Below are positions 1-7,973 of a stretch of 64,000 nucleotides of DNA, in pieces. Within the stretch, counting starts at the first letter, position 1, and every line of letters begins with the position of its first letter. The notes under the pieces were generated by a model. The model searched no databases. It was not told where the DNA came from and saw only the letters and a program-made list of their open reading frames with translations. Source of the DNA: JAPOKJ01 sp031421635. GTDB taxonomy: Bacteria; Pseudomonadota; Gammaproteobacteria; Burkholderiales; Burkholderiaceae_E. The position numbers and the translations under genes were made by a program. The stretch is from positions 14,717-78,716 of the forward strand of contig JANOPA010000044.1 in assembly GCA_031421635.1 (NCBI GenBank), in the 5' to 3' direction.

Positions 1-21
1 CTCACCAAGATTGATCATTGC

Positions 22-1725
22 ATGCCACTGCCGAAACTACCGAATAAGCCCGCTGCCTTGCTAGATGTAAGCCATTTTCGCGACCTGAAGCCCACCAAGA
101 AAGCTGCGCCAACGCGCGCACTTGAAGCTCAGGCGCGCGAAGTTGCCGCTCCAGAGGTTGTTGTACAAGTGAAGAAGCCGGTGCTCGCGGACATGCCCCA
201 GCTAATCAGCGTGAGCAACCCGGAAGCACGAATCAGCCGACAAATAAAGAGCCTGGACGTCAAGGAAGGGTCGCCAAAAAACTCGCAGCAAAGCGGCAAG
301 GCCAAAAGCCATAGGCCAAAGTCAATCGCTCTCGCAGATGCTTCAACACGACGCTTGTTTGTGCTCGATACCAATGTTTTGATGCACGACCCGATGAGTT
401 TGTTCCGCTTTGCCGAACACGATGTCTTTATCCCCATAATGGTTTTGGAGGAACTGGACAATAACAAGAAAGGTTTGACTGAGGTAGCGCGCAACGCGCG
501 CCAGGTTAGTCGCTCCTTGGACAGCCTGATTGCGGCCAACGGGAAAACGCTGGAAGGCGGCATTCCACTGTCCGGCCTAGGGCATCGCGACGCTACTGGG
601 CGACTGTATCTTCAGACTCAGGCGCTGAGCTCTTTGCTGCCCGCAAATTTGCCTATTGGCAAAGCTGACAATCAAATTCTTGGCGTAGTAAAAGCTCTTG
701 GTGAACAATATCCGCAGCGACAGGTCGCCCTGGTGTCGAAAGACATCAATATGCGCATCAAAGCATCCGTTCTTAGCCTACTTGCTGAAGACTATTTTAA
801 CGACCAAGTCCTTGAAGATAGCGACCTGCTCTATACCGGCATTTTGGAGCTGCCCGCAGACTTTTGGGACAAACATGGCAAGGGCATCGAATCCTGGCAA
901 CAAAATGGTCACACCTATTACCGAGTCACCGGTCCCCTAGTGGCAGGAATGCTGCTCAATCAGTTTGTTTTCTTTGAAGGCGCCCTGCCCTTGCAAGCCA
1001 AGGTCAAGGAGCTCAGTGGTCGCACCGCGGTTCTGCAAACTTTGAAGGACTACACTCATCTCAAGAATTCAGTATGGGGCATCACTGCACGTAATCGCGA
1101 GCAAAACTTCGCGATGAACCTACTCATGGATCCGGAAATTGATTTCGTGACTTTGCTCGGGCAGGCTGGCACCGGAAAAACTCTGCTCGCTCTGGCCGCC
1201 GGTCTTTCACAAATCCTGGAGCAAAAACGCTACAGCGAAATTATTATGACCCGCGCCACTGTGCCGGTGGGTGAAGACATTGGCTATTTGCCCGGCACCG
1301 AGGAAGAAAAGATGCAGCCCTGGATGGGTGCGCTGGAGGACAATCTAGAAATCCTTAACAAGAGCGACCCAGGTGCAGGCGAATGGGGACGCTCGGCCAC
1401 GTCGGATTTAATACGCTCACGCATCAAAGTGAAGGCCCTGTCCTTCATGCGCGGCCGCACCTTCCAGAGCAAATTCCTGATCATTGATGAGGCGCAAAAC
1501 TTGACGCCGAAGCAAATGAAAACTTTGATCACGCGGGCGGGTCCGGGCACTAAGGTGTTGTGCATGGGCAATATTGCGCAGATCGATACTCCGTACTTAA
1601 CTGAGGGTTCCTCAGGTATTTCATATGTGGTGGATCGCTTCAAAGGTTGGGCCCATTCGGGGCACATTACTTTGCAACGTGGCGAGCGCTCTCGCCTGGC
1701 CGATTTCGCAACGGAGGCCTTGTAG
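22..1725 (+). CDS. PIN domain-PhoH family ATPase (PhoH2/YlaK type)
   Basis: A 567-residue protein with a low-complexity, Lys/Ala-rich N-terminal stretch of about 110 residues, a PIN nuclease domain starting near residue 110 (LFVLDTNVLMHD, with acidic residues for metal binding) and a C-terminal PhoH ATPase with Walker A QAGTGKT near residue 380 and Walker B FLIIDEAQN. PIN-PhoH fusions are known as RNA-directed helicase/ribonuclease proteins; that activity is inferred from the family. The ATG at 22 is used because it is the first in frame, but only 21 bases precede it, so its promoter lies outside the window. The extended N-terminus is less conserved and the true start could be internal. A weak GC stem (1733-1756) without a T run follows the stop. 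Confidence 0.9.
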   Translation: MPLPKLPNKPAALLDVSHFRDLKPTKKAAPTRALEAQAREVAAPEVVVQVKKPVLADMPQLISVSNPEARISRQIKSLDVKEGSPKNSQQSGKAKSHRPKSIALADASTRRLFVLDTNVLMHDPMSLFRFAEHDVFIPIMVLEELDNNKKGLTEVARNARQVSRSLDSLIAANGKTLEGGIPLSGLGHRDATGRLYLQTQALSSLLPANLPIGKADNQILGVVKALGEQYPQRQVALVSKDINMRIKASVLSLLAEDYFNDQVLEDSDLLYTGILELPADFWDKHGKGIESWQQNGHTYYRVTGPLVAGMLLNQFVFFEGALPLQAKVKELSGRTAVLQTLKDYTHLKNSVWGITARNREQNFAMNLLMDPEIDFVTLLGQAGTGKTLLALAAGLSQILEQKRYSEIIMTRATVPVGEDIGYLPGTEEEKMQPWMGALEDNLEILNKSDPGAGEWGRSATSDLIRSRIKVKALSFMRGRTFQSKFLIIDEAQNLTPKQMKTLITRAGPGTKVLCMGNIAQIDTPYLTEGSSGISYVVDRFKGWAHSGHITLQRGERSRLADFATEAL

Positions 1726-1785
1726 CCTTGTAGGCTCAGTGCTTGAGGCCTGAGCCGACAGAGGCTCTGGCCAAGCGCGGATGCA

Positions 1786-2817
1786 TCAATCGGCTTTTAT
1801 CCCCTGCGCCTTCACCAAGCGTGCGATGGATTCACTCTCGGACTTCACGATCAAGCGCAGTTGCTCGGGTGTGGCCAGCATGGAATCCGCACCCTTGATG
1901 CTAGGCTTACTCAACAGGATTGGATCTTCAAAGATCACTTTAAAGGCCACCACGAGCTTTTCAGTGATCGCAGGCGGAAGATTCGGAGGCGCGAAAACGG
2001 CAAACCAACCTTGTGAATCAAAGTCTTTGAGACCCAGCTCTGAAAGTGTCGGTACATTCGGTAAGAGCGAGGAGCGTTTGCTGGACGTCACCGCAATCGG
2101 TTTGAGCTGATTGGCCTGAATGTAGGGCATAGACGGCACGATGGTCGCGAAGGACATTTGTACTTGACCACTCAGCAAGTCCAACAAGGCTGGTGCGGCG
2201 CCCCGATACGGGATATGAAGAATATGCGTCTTGGTCATATTCTTGAAGAGCTCACCCGAGATGTGGTGCATCGAACCTTGTCCCGAGCTCGAATACGACA
2301 TGGCCCCCGGCCTCGCCTTCGCCTGCTTTATTAAATCCTCCAGACTTTGTGCGGGGTTTTGCGGATTGACCAGAAGCACAAAAGGAAGTTTGGAGATTCC
2401 AGTAATTGGAGTAAAGCCCGCGACGGGATCGAAGGGGAGTTTGCGAAAGTTCCCTTGAATAGTCAGAGGACCATTGTCGAGTAAACCAATGGTGTACCCA
2501 TCCGGTGCCGCCTTTGACACCACATCAGCGCCAATCGCACCCCCCGCGCCGGGCTTGTAGTCCACGATGATGGTTTGACCCAGGGCCTTGCTCAGCCCCG
2601 GAATGAGATCACGAGCCAAGGCGTCCGCAGACCCACCCGGCGGATAACCCACCACCAAGCGAATTGGTTGGCGTGTAGGCCACTCTTGAGCCATTATTGG
2701 GCCCGCCCCCAGCCCAAGCAAACTGACGACGCAAAGTCCAAACACTTGAATACGGGTTCCGACTCGCACTGGGAGGCTCCAAAAACGCTTTGCTCTTCTC
2801 ATTCCAGCCAACCTCAC
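1786..2817 (-). CDS. Bug/TctC-family tripartite tricarboxylate transporter substrate-binding protein
   Basis: A 343-residue periplasmic receptor. A basic N-terminus (MRLAGMRRAKR) is followed by a hydrophobic segment and a likely signal peptidase site at IMAQ|EW near residue 44. The mature part opens with WPTRQPIRLVVGYPPGGSAD and contains GAGGAIGADVVSKAAPDGYT, both hallmarks of the Bug/TctC family, which bind small carboxylates or amides. No TctA/TctB membrane subunits are nearby, so it is an orphan receptor, a common situation in Burkholderiales where these genes are greatly expanded. Its ligand cannot be read from the sequence. It is convergent with the PIN-PhoH gene (stops 60 bp apart). Confidence 0.93.
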   Translation of the reverse strand: MRLAGMRRAKRFWSLPVRVGTRIQVFGLCVVSLLGLGAGPIMAQEWPTRQPIRLVVGYPPGGSADALARDLIPGLSKALGQTIIVDYKPGAGGAIGADVVSKAAPDGYTIGLLDNGPLTIQGNFRKLPFDPVAGFTPITGISKLPFVLLVNPQNPAQSLEDLIKQAKARPGAMSYSSSGQGSMHHISGELFKNMTKTHILHIPYRGAAPALLDLLSGQVQMSFATIVPSMPYIQANQLKPIAVTSSKRSSLLPNVPTLSELGLKDFDSQGWFAVFAPPNLPPAITEKLVVAFKVIFEDPILLSKPSIKGADSMLATPEQLRLIVKSESESIARLVKAQGIKAD

Positions 2818-2839
2818 CCAGTAAAGAGCCTATTGAACA

Positions 2840-4243
2840 TTACTCGTCCAGGCTGCTAATGCCGTAGGTTGAGTTTTCGAAACGAGTGAACTGACCACGG
2901 AACGTGAGACGCACTTTACCGGTCGGGCCGTTTCGCTGCTTACCGATAATGATCTCGGCCATGCCCTTATCAGGTGTTTCGGGGTTATAGACTTCGTCGC
3001 GATAAATAAACAGAATGACGTCAGCGTCCTGCTCGATGGCGCCGGACTCGCGTAAGTCGGACATCATGGGTCGCTTGTCTGCCCGCTGCTCAAGAGATCG
3101 GTTGAGCTGAGAGAGCGCCACTACAGGACAATTCAACTCTTTGGCGAGCGCCTTCAAAGAACGCGAAATTTCGGACACTTCGGCGGCTCGGTTCTCGCCC
3201 TGACGGGTCGACGACATCAATTGCAAATAGTCCACCACAATCAAGCCCATACCCTTACAAGTACGGGCTAAGCGGCGAGCGCGCGAACGAAGCTCCAGTG
3301 CAGTGAGAGCCGGTGTCTCATCGATGTAGAGGGGAGCGTCCTGAGTCTTTTGAGTCGCGGCCATCAATTTCGACCAGTCGTCCTCATTCAAGCGTCCCGT
3401 ACGTAAGCGCTGCGCGTCGAGCAGGCCCACCGAGCACAGCAAACGCATCGCGAGCTGAGTGTCACCCATCTCCATACTGAACACCGCCACGGGCATTTGC
3501 AGGTTGACAGCCACGTGCTCAGCGATGTTCAAAGCAAAGGCCGTTTTACCCATCGAGGGTCGCCCGGCCACAATCACCAGATCACCAGGCTGCAAACCTG
3601 CTGTCATCTTATCGAGATCTAAAAAACCGGTGGCCACTCCGGTAACGTCTTCTGCGCCGCCCTGCTCATAGAGCTCACCGACTCTTTGCACGACCTTGGC
3701 GATCACATCGCCGAGTGGCAAGAAACCCGCTTGCCCACGCGAGCGAGCTTCGGAGATCGCCAGCATCTTGGATTCAGCTTCGTCCAAGATTTCACGAGTG
3801 TCGCGGCCTTGCGGACTAAACGCTGCTCCAGAAATCTCGTCGGCCGTCGTAATCAAGCGTCGCAAGATCGAGCGGTCACGCACCAGCTCGGCATAGCGCC
3901 GGATATTGGCCCCAGAAGGTGTTTCGATCGCCAAAGAGTTGAGATACCCAATGCCTCCCGCAACATCAGCCTCTTGTCCGGCCGACTTCACCGCTTCAAA
4001 CACCGTCACCACATCGGCCGGCTGATTTTTTTCGATCAAGCGCAAGATTTGCGCAAAAATCACGCGATGTTCATAACGATAAAAGTCTTCTTCCTTAATC
4101 ACATCCGCAACCCGGTCAAAAGCCTGGTTGTCGATTAACAAACCGCCTAGCACCGACTGCTCAGCCTCAGCCGAATGCGGCGGCACCTTAAGGGCGGCGA
4201 GCTCGGGGTCTGCAAAGCGCTGGATGGGGAAGGTCGCGGACAC
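2840..4243 (-). CDS. dnaB: replicative DNA helicase DnaB
   Basis: A 467-residue hexameric 5'-3' replicative helicase. The N-terminal DnaB domain begins after PPHSAEAEQSVLGGLLIDN, and the C-terminal RecA-like domain carries Walker A GRPSMGKTAFALN near residue 230, VVDYLQLM (Walker B region) and the conserved SRSLKALAKELNCPVVALSQLNR segment. Length is normal for the family. The start is a GTG at 4243 with no obvious ribosome site. It lies downstream of the rpsF-priB-rpsR-rplI operon on the same strand, but a strong terminator and about 250 bp separate them, so it is probably transcribed on its own. No intein is present. Confidence 0.97.
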   Translation of the reverse strand: MSATFPIQRFADPELAALKVPPHSAEAEQSVLGGLLIDNQAFDRVADVIKEEDFYRYEHRVIFAQILRLIEKNQPADVVTVFEAVKSAGQEADVAGGIGYLNSLAIETPSGANIRRYAELVRDRSILRRLITTADEISGAAFSPQGRDTREILDEAESKMLAISEARSRGQAGFLPLGDVIAKVVQRVGELYEQGGAEDVTGVATGFLDLDKMTAGLQPGDLVIVAGRPSMGKTAFALNIAEHVAVNLQMPVAVFSMEMGDTQLAMRLLCSVGLLDAQRLRTGRLNEDDWSKLMAATQKTQDAPLYIDETPALTALELRSRARRLARTCKGMGLIVVDYLQLMSSTRQGENRAAEVSEISRSLKALAKELNCPVVALSQLNRSLEQRADKRPMMSDLRESGAIEQDADVILFIYRDEVYNPETPDKGMAEIIIGKQRNGPTGKVRLTFRGQFTRFENSTYGISSLDE

Positions 4244-4314
4244 GGGGTAATCGATCTCGGGTTAAGGCGCAGAGGATGGCTCTGGCGAGCTCTAGAAAAT
4301 TAAAGCAACTTAGT

Positions 4315-4350
4315 AGAATAGCGCAAAAAGAATAGCGCAAATAAGAATAG
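4315..4350. repeat. short tandem repeat upstream of dnaB
   Basis: The 13-mer AGAATAGCGCAAA occurs at 4315-4327 and again at 4329-4341, and a partial third copy (AGAATAG) starts at 4344, giving a spacing of 14-15 bp. The repeat lies 70-110 bp upstream of the dnaB start, where a promoter or operator would be expected. Function unknown. Confidence 0.6.
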
Positions 4351-4415
4351 TGTTAGCCGCAAGTGCTTCGGAAGTGTCGAGAGCCCCTCGTAAAACATTC
4401 ATCGTACACAAGATG

Positions 4416-4443
4416 AAAAAACGCGCCGAAATTCGGCGCGTTT
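4416..4443 (-). terminator. Rho-independent terminator of the rpsF-rplI operon
   Basis: A near-perfect hairpin with arms AAACGCGCCG and CGGCGCGTTT around a 5-nt AAATT loop. Read on the minus strand it is followed by a run of six T (plus-strand A at 4416-4421). It sits 46 bp past the rplI stop and is positioned to end the ribosomal protein operon before dnaB. Confidence 0.85.
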
Positions 4444-4489
4444 ATGTAAATCTTTCTACCCCTAGCAGAGGCAGATCAATCCGCTGAGC

Positions 4490-4942
4490 TTAAACCGCTT
4501 CGCCGACCACATTGACCGTGATTTCGCACACCACATCGGTATGCAAAGCCACTTCGACCTTGTGTTCGCCAACCGTTTTGAGCGGGCCATTAGGCATACG
4601 AACCTGAGCCTTCTCAACCGCAAAGCCTTGCTTTTTCAAGCCTTCAGCCACATCGTAATTGGTGATCGAACCGAACAGACGGCCATCGACCCCTGCTTTT
4701 TCCGTGAGCGAGAGCGCGAGACCAGTGAGCTTTTCACCGGCAGCTTGCGCTACGGCTAACTTCTCAGCAGCCGCCTTCTCAAGTTCGGCGCGGCGGGCTG
4801 CAAACTCATCAATCGTTTTTTTGGTGGCGCGCTTGGCGATACCTTTAGGGATTAAAAAGTTACGAGCGTAGCCATCCTTAACGCGGACAACATCACCCAA
4901 CTGGCCAAGATTGACCACTTTATCCATCAAAATAATTTGCAT
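4490..4942 (-). CDS. rplI: 50S ribosomal protein bL9
   Basis: A 150-residue protein beginning MQIILMDKVVNLGQLGD and continuing VVRVKDGYARNFLIPKG, the bL9 signature (Gly-Tyr-x-Arg-Asn-x-Leu-x-Pro). The central helix rich in Glu/Ala (EFAARRAELEKAAAEK) joins the N-terminal rRNA-binding domain to a C-terminal domain ending with ITVNVVGEAV, matching the usual length of about 150. It binds 23S rRNA near the L1 stalk base. Last gene of the rpsF-priB-rpsR-rplI operon, 26 bp after rpsR and followed by the terminator at 4416-4443. Confidence 0.98.
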   Translation of the reverse strand: MQIILMDKVVNLGQLGDVVRVKDGYARNFLIPKGIAKRATKKTIDEFAARRAELEKAAAEKLAVAQAAGEKLTGLALSLTEKAGVDGRLFGSITNYDVAEGLKKQGFAVEKAQVRMPNGPLKTVGEHKVEVALHTDVVCEITVNVVGEAV

Positions 4943-4968
4943 CTTGAATTCTCCGTGGGGGCCGTGGC

Positions 4969-5250
4969 TTAATGGTTGTCAGTGAATGGCAACAGGGCCA
5001 GGAAACGGGCACGCTTGATCGCCACCGTCAGTTGACGCTGATACTTAGCCGTAGTACCGGTCAAGCGGGCTGGGGTGATCTTGCCGTTTTCAGTGATGAA
5101 GTCCTTTAATACTTCAACATCCTTGTAGTCGATGTATTCAACTTTTTCTGCCGTAAAGCGACAGAACTTCTTGCGTTTAAACAAGGCCACCTGTGTGGGG
5201 CGCTTACCTTTGTTGCGGTCTTTATCACCGCGACGTTGAAATGGTGCCAT
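4969..5250 (-). CDS. rpsR: 30S ribosomal protein bS18
   Basis: A 93-residue basic protein whose core KKFCRFTAEKVEYIDYKDVEVL and TPARLTGTTAKYQRQLTVAIKRAR is diagnostic for bS18. It binds the 30S platform as a heterodimer with bS6, encoded two genes upstream in the same operon. The N-terminus (MAPFQRRGDKDRNKGKRPTQ) is slightly longer than the roughly 75-residue E. coli protein, as is usual in Burkholderiales. The ribosome site lies just upstream of the ATG (AGGAG on the minus strand, in TTAGGAGTTTCTAATG). Confidence 0.98.
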   Translation of the reverse strand: MAPFQRRGDKDRNKGKRPTQVALFKRKKFCRFTAEKVEYIDYKDVEVLKDFITENGKITPARLTGTTAKYQRQLTVAIKRARFLALLPFTDNH

Positions 5251-5302
5251 TAGAAACTCCTAATTCGTATTTTGTTCATAAGATCTTGTTCACGCGATCT
5301 GG

Positions 5303-5608
5303 CTAAAGTTGGGTCTGTTCAACCAGACTTTGCACATGCACGATCAAAGACATTGAACCGCGCTTCGCACTCGCCAAAAAACCCTTCACCTTGATTTCAC
5401 GCCCCAAGCTCAGCTTACTGGCTTGAAGTGCTAGAGGACCTGCAAAGCGACATCGAAAGCTTTGCTCGATTTTGCGTTTCATCCCTGCTTCGATCTGCTC
5501 GGACTGATGCTCAATTTCAGCATTCAGAAGGGCTACGCCGGCCGGGGTGTATCGCACTGTATCGATCTGGGAAAGAACCCCAGTGACCTCTACAAAATTA
5601 CTGGACAA
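5303..5608 (-). CDS. priB: primosomal replication protein N (PriB)
   Basis: A 101-residue single-OB-fold protein. MSSNFVEVTGVLSQIDTVRYTPAGVALLNAEIEHQS and GREIKVKGFLASAKRGS match PriB, a small SSB relative that links PriA to DnaT during replication restart. The position between rpsF and rpsR is the standard location of priB in beta- and gammaproteobacteria, which supports both identity and taxonomy. Spacing is 44 bp to rpsF and 52 bp to rpsR. A short SSB is the only alternative, and the length and context argue against it. Confidence 0.95.
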   Translation of the reverse strand: MSSNFVEVTGVLSQIDTVRYTPAGVALLNAEIEHQSEQIEAGMKRKIEQSFRCRFAGPLALQASKLSLGREIKVKGFLASAKRGSMSLIVHVQSLVEQTQL

Positions 5609-5652
5609 AATGGGTTGAGTGAATTGCAGTCAAAAAACTGTTTTACAAAAGA

Positions 5653-6018
5653 TCAGTATGCAGGCGCATCCGAGGTGGATTTGCGAGCCTCTTCTCTTTG
5701 CACTTGCTTCAACATCGGTGATTGACCGGTTTCAGCTTTCTTCATCACAACCGTGAGTTGACGAAGAATCGCATCGTTGAAACGGAATCCATGCTCAAGC
5801 TCAGTGAGCACGGCCGGAGTTGTTTCAATGTTGAGCAGGATGTAGTGAGCCTTGGCTACTTTTTGAATCGGGTAAGTCAGCTGGCGACGGCCCCAATCTT
5901 CGTAACGGTGGATCTTGCCTTGTGCTGCTTCGATGGTGGCTTTATACCGCTCAACCATGGCGGGCACTTGCTCGCTCTGGTCTGGGTGAATGACCAGAAC
6001 AATCTCGTAATGACGCAT
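5653..6018 (-). CDS. rpsF: 30S ribosomal protein bS6
   Basis: A 121-residue protein starting MRHYEIVLVIHPDQSEQVPAMVERY, with the conserved KIHRYEDWGRRQLTYPIQK and HYILLNIETTPAVLTELEHGFRFNDAILR segments of bS6. It binds 16S rRNA with bS18. A GGAG ribosome site lies 6 nt before the ATG. First gene of the operon; a promoter with TGCTATAAT lies about 170 bp upstream, leaving an untranslated leader of roughly 160 nt that could hold the S6:S18 autoregulatory RNA known from many bacteria (not verified here). Confidence 0.98.
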   Translation of the reverse strand: MRHYEIVLVIHPDQSEQVPAMVERYKATIEAAQGKIHRYEDWGRRQLTYPIQKVAKAHYILLNIETTPAVLTELEHGFRFNDAILRQLTVVMKKAETGQSPMLKQVQREEARKSTSDAPAY

Positions 6019-6185
6019 TTTTTCTCCAATTTATGTAAGTCCTCATGGACAAACCCAAAAGGCAAAGGCCAACTTCACCGCTTGGCGCTTCTTGGAGAAA
6101 TGCCTTACAAGTGAAACCAACCTCAAACCGGGGGCGAAGGCCGAAAATTCGCGCGTCTAAAGCGAATAGTGGCGAGGAACCTGAG

Positions 6186-6194
6186 ATTATAGCA
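6186..6194 (-). promoter_or_regulatory. extended -10 promoter for the rpsF operon
   Basis: On the minus strand the sequence TGCTATAAT is a perfect -10 hexamer with an extended TGn element. The upstream -35 region is poor (best TTACCT at 18 bp spacing), as is common for extended -10 promoters. It lies just past the stop codon of the upstream gene and would start a transcript about 160 nt ahead of rpsF. Confidence 0.6.
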
Positions 6195-6207
6195 GTAAAT
6201 CAAGGAC

Positions 6208-6942
6208 TTAGGTAATTTCCCCGCCAGCCAAGAGCTGAGCTGAAAGAGAGCGCTCCCGCTCGTCGATGAGGGAAATGAACTCCTTAGCGCCCCGCATGCT
6301 CTGAAATGCTTTAAATCCGCGGGTTAAGAAGTCGTGTATTGCGGGTACTCCTGCCAAGCGTGCTGGCCCGGCCATACTGACTAACAAACCGCCTAAGAAC
6401 GGGTTTTTCACTAATTTATCAAGGGTTTGCCCGATTTTCGGCACCAGCCCGAGCTGGCGTTCTCTTAGGGCCGGACCACTGCCTCCGCCCTCAAACTCCA
6501 AGTCGCTTTGAGCTCCGATGGCGCGGTAGGCGTCGGCGTAACGCCCCTTGGACCATTCAGCGCCGAGCCCCAACAAATTGTGAGCCGCCATCTTTTGATC
6601 TAAATACTCGCTCAGCGCATCCAGCTCAATCGCATCGGCAATCGCAGTTAAAGCCTGGTCCGGCAAAAACTTGGTTAAAGTCGGAATCACTCGCCCAAGC
6701 TCCGTATCGCGCTGCGAAAAATCCTTTTCACCATACAAATCCTCGAGAAAGAACTTTGTCGCAAGGCGGTAACGCGGGCTGTTTAAAAGGTCCTGATGAG
6801 TTTGCGCAAGGCGCTCAGTTTGAAAGCGCTTTAAAGCCGTTAAACTCTCCTGAAACTTTGGATCTTTAGCCTGCAATGCCGCCAATCTCAGGCGTGCAAC
6901 ACTTGCGGCAGAAGCCCTTAAACGATCTGCAGAATGGGTCAT
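6208..6942 (-). CDS. FFLEELY-motif conserved hypothetical protein
   Basis: A 244-residue soluble, helix-rich protein with no signal peptide. Residues near 65-90 contain KFFLEDLYGEKDFSQRD and then RVIPTLTKFLP; this FFLE(E/D)LYG...DF..RD pattern defines a protein family found in many PHA-storing proteobacteria, with no assigned biochemical role that I know of. It is transcribed in the same direction as rpsF, ending 190 bp upstream of it. Its start codon is only 9 bp from the likely start of the divergent hydrolase gene, so its promoter must lie inside that gene. The function is unknown. Confidence 0.75.
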   Translation of the reverse strand: MTHSADRLRASAASVARLRLAALQAKDPKFQESLTALKRFQTERLAQTHQDLLNSPRYRLATKFFLEDLYGEKDFSQRDTELGRVIPTLTKFLPDQALTAIADAIELDALSEYLDQKMAAHNLLGLGAEWSKGRYADAYRAIGAQSDLEFEGGGSGPALRERQLGLVPKIGQTLDKLVKNPFLGGLLVSMAGPARLAGVPAIHDFLTRGFKAFQSMRGAKEFISLIDERERSLSAQLLAGGEIT

Positions 6943-6951
6943 ATTAAAATT

Positions 6952-7884
6952 ATGCTCGCTAATATCCTAAGACTACTCGTACTTGCCACCTTGGTGTTCG
7001 CGACACTGCTTGCGATCTGGCTTAAAAACAGTCAGGATTTTTCTTTACTAGTCTGCTTTGGTCTTGGCCTGCTGTTTGCACCCATTTTAATTGCAGCCTT
7101 CATGGCCGTCCAATTTCTACTTGCGTGGACCTACGGCTCACCCACTCCGGCTGCGCATCGGCTCAGCGCAGTCGGAGTAATTAAGCCTTGGTGGGGCGAG
7201 CTTTGCGCAAGCCTGCATGTGTTCCTTTGGCTGCAGCCCTTCTTCGGCGACAAGAAACTAGCGAGCGGGAAAGATCAGGACAAACCCGCGTTGCTTCTGG
7301 TCCACGGATACTTTTGCAATCGAGCTTTGTGGCGCGGCTTTGCCGACACTTTCGCGAGCGAAGGGCATATCATTGGCTCGGTCAATCTAGAACCTGTATT
7401 TGGTTCAATCGACGAGTACCCGGCCCTCATTTATGCGGCCATCCAAGAACTACGCGGAAGGAGTCACCAGGGTAAAATTGTATTAATTGGTCACAGCATG
7501 GGCGGCTTGGCTATTCGCGCTTATTTGCGAGACTATGGCTGCGCGGCCGTCTCAAAGGCGATCACCATCGGAACCCCCCATCAAGGCACTTGGGTCGGCC
7601 AACTCGGTCACGGCAAGAATACCAAGCAGATGCGTCTAAATTCCGAGCTTCATCCGAACGTTTGGCTCAATCATTTGCGTAGTTTAGAGACGGTGCAACA
7701 GGATCAGATGTTTGAAGTGATGCTGAGTCACCATGACAACATCGTTTTCCCGCAAGCGCTTCAAACATTGGGTCAAGCACCAGTGCACGAGTTTAGCGGG
7801 ATGGGTCATGTGCAAATGATTTATGACAAGACGGTCCGCGCAAAAGTGAAAGAGATCCTTGGTCGCATTGAACTACGCAGTTGA
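6952..7884 (+). CDS. membrane-anchored alpha/beta hydrolase, triacylglycerol lipase-like
   Basis: About 310 residues. Two N-terminal hydrophobic segments (LRLLVLATLVFATLLAIWL and a second ending MAVQFLLAW) anchor the protein, followed by a hydrolase domain with LLLVHGYFCNRALW (oxyanion region), the nucleophile elbow GHSMGG, TIGTPHQGT and a C-terminal HVQMIYD that could give the catalytic His. This is a lipase/esterase pattern (PGAP1/lipase class 2-like). The ATG at 6952 is preferred over the one at 6934 because the latter overlaps the start of the divergent gene and adds only six polar residues. The substrate is unknown; neutral lipid is plausible given the wax ester genes in the window. Confidence 0.82.
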   Translation: MLANILRLLVLATLVFATLLAIWLKNSQDFSLLVCFGLGLLFAPILIAAFMAVQFLLAWTYGSPTPAAHRLSAVGVIKPWWGELCASLHVFLWLQPFFGDKKLASGKDQDKPALLLVHGYFCNRALWRGFADTFASEGHIIGSVNLEPVFGSIDEYPALIYAAIQELRGRSHQGKIVLIGHSMGGLAIRAYLRDYGCAAVSKAITIGTPHQGTWVGQLGHGKNTKQMRLNSELHPNVWLNHLRSLETVQQDQMFEVMLSHHDNIVFPQALQTLGQAPVHEFSGMGHVQMIYDKTVRAKVKEILGRIELRS

Positions 7885-7899
7885 GCTAGTTACACGACC

Positions 7900-7932
7900 G
7901 TGAAGCTCGGCGCATCGCGCACCAAGCTTCAC
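7900..7932. terminator. inverted repeat between convergent genes
   Basis: GTGAAGCT (7900-7907) and AGCTTCAC (7925-7932) form an 8-bp stem with a 17-nt loop in the 89-bp gap between the hydrolase and the acyl-CoA reductase stops. There is no T run, so termination is only suggested by position. Confidence 0.35.
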
Positions 7933-7973
7933 AGACCAAGGCAAGCATTACTTCCTAAGTGTGCTGAGTCACA

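Noticed and set aside
3686..4138. Long open frame antisense to dnaB
   Set aside because: It overlaps a highly conserved gene in full, has no ribosome site or family resemblance, and follows from codon bias on the opposite strand.
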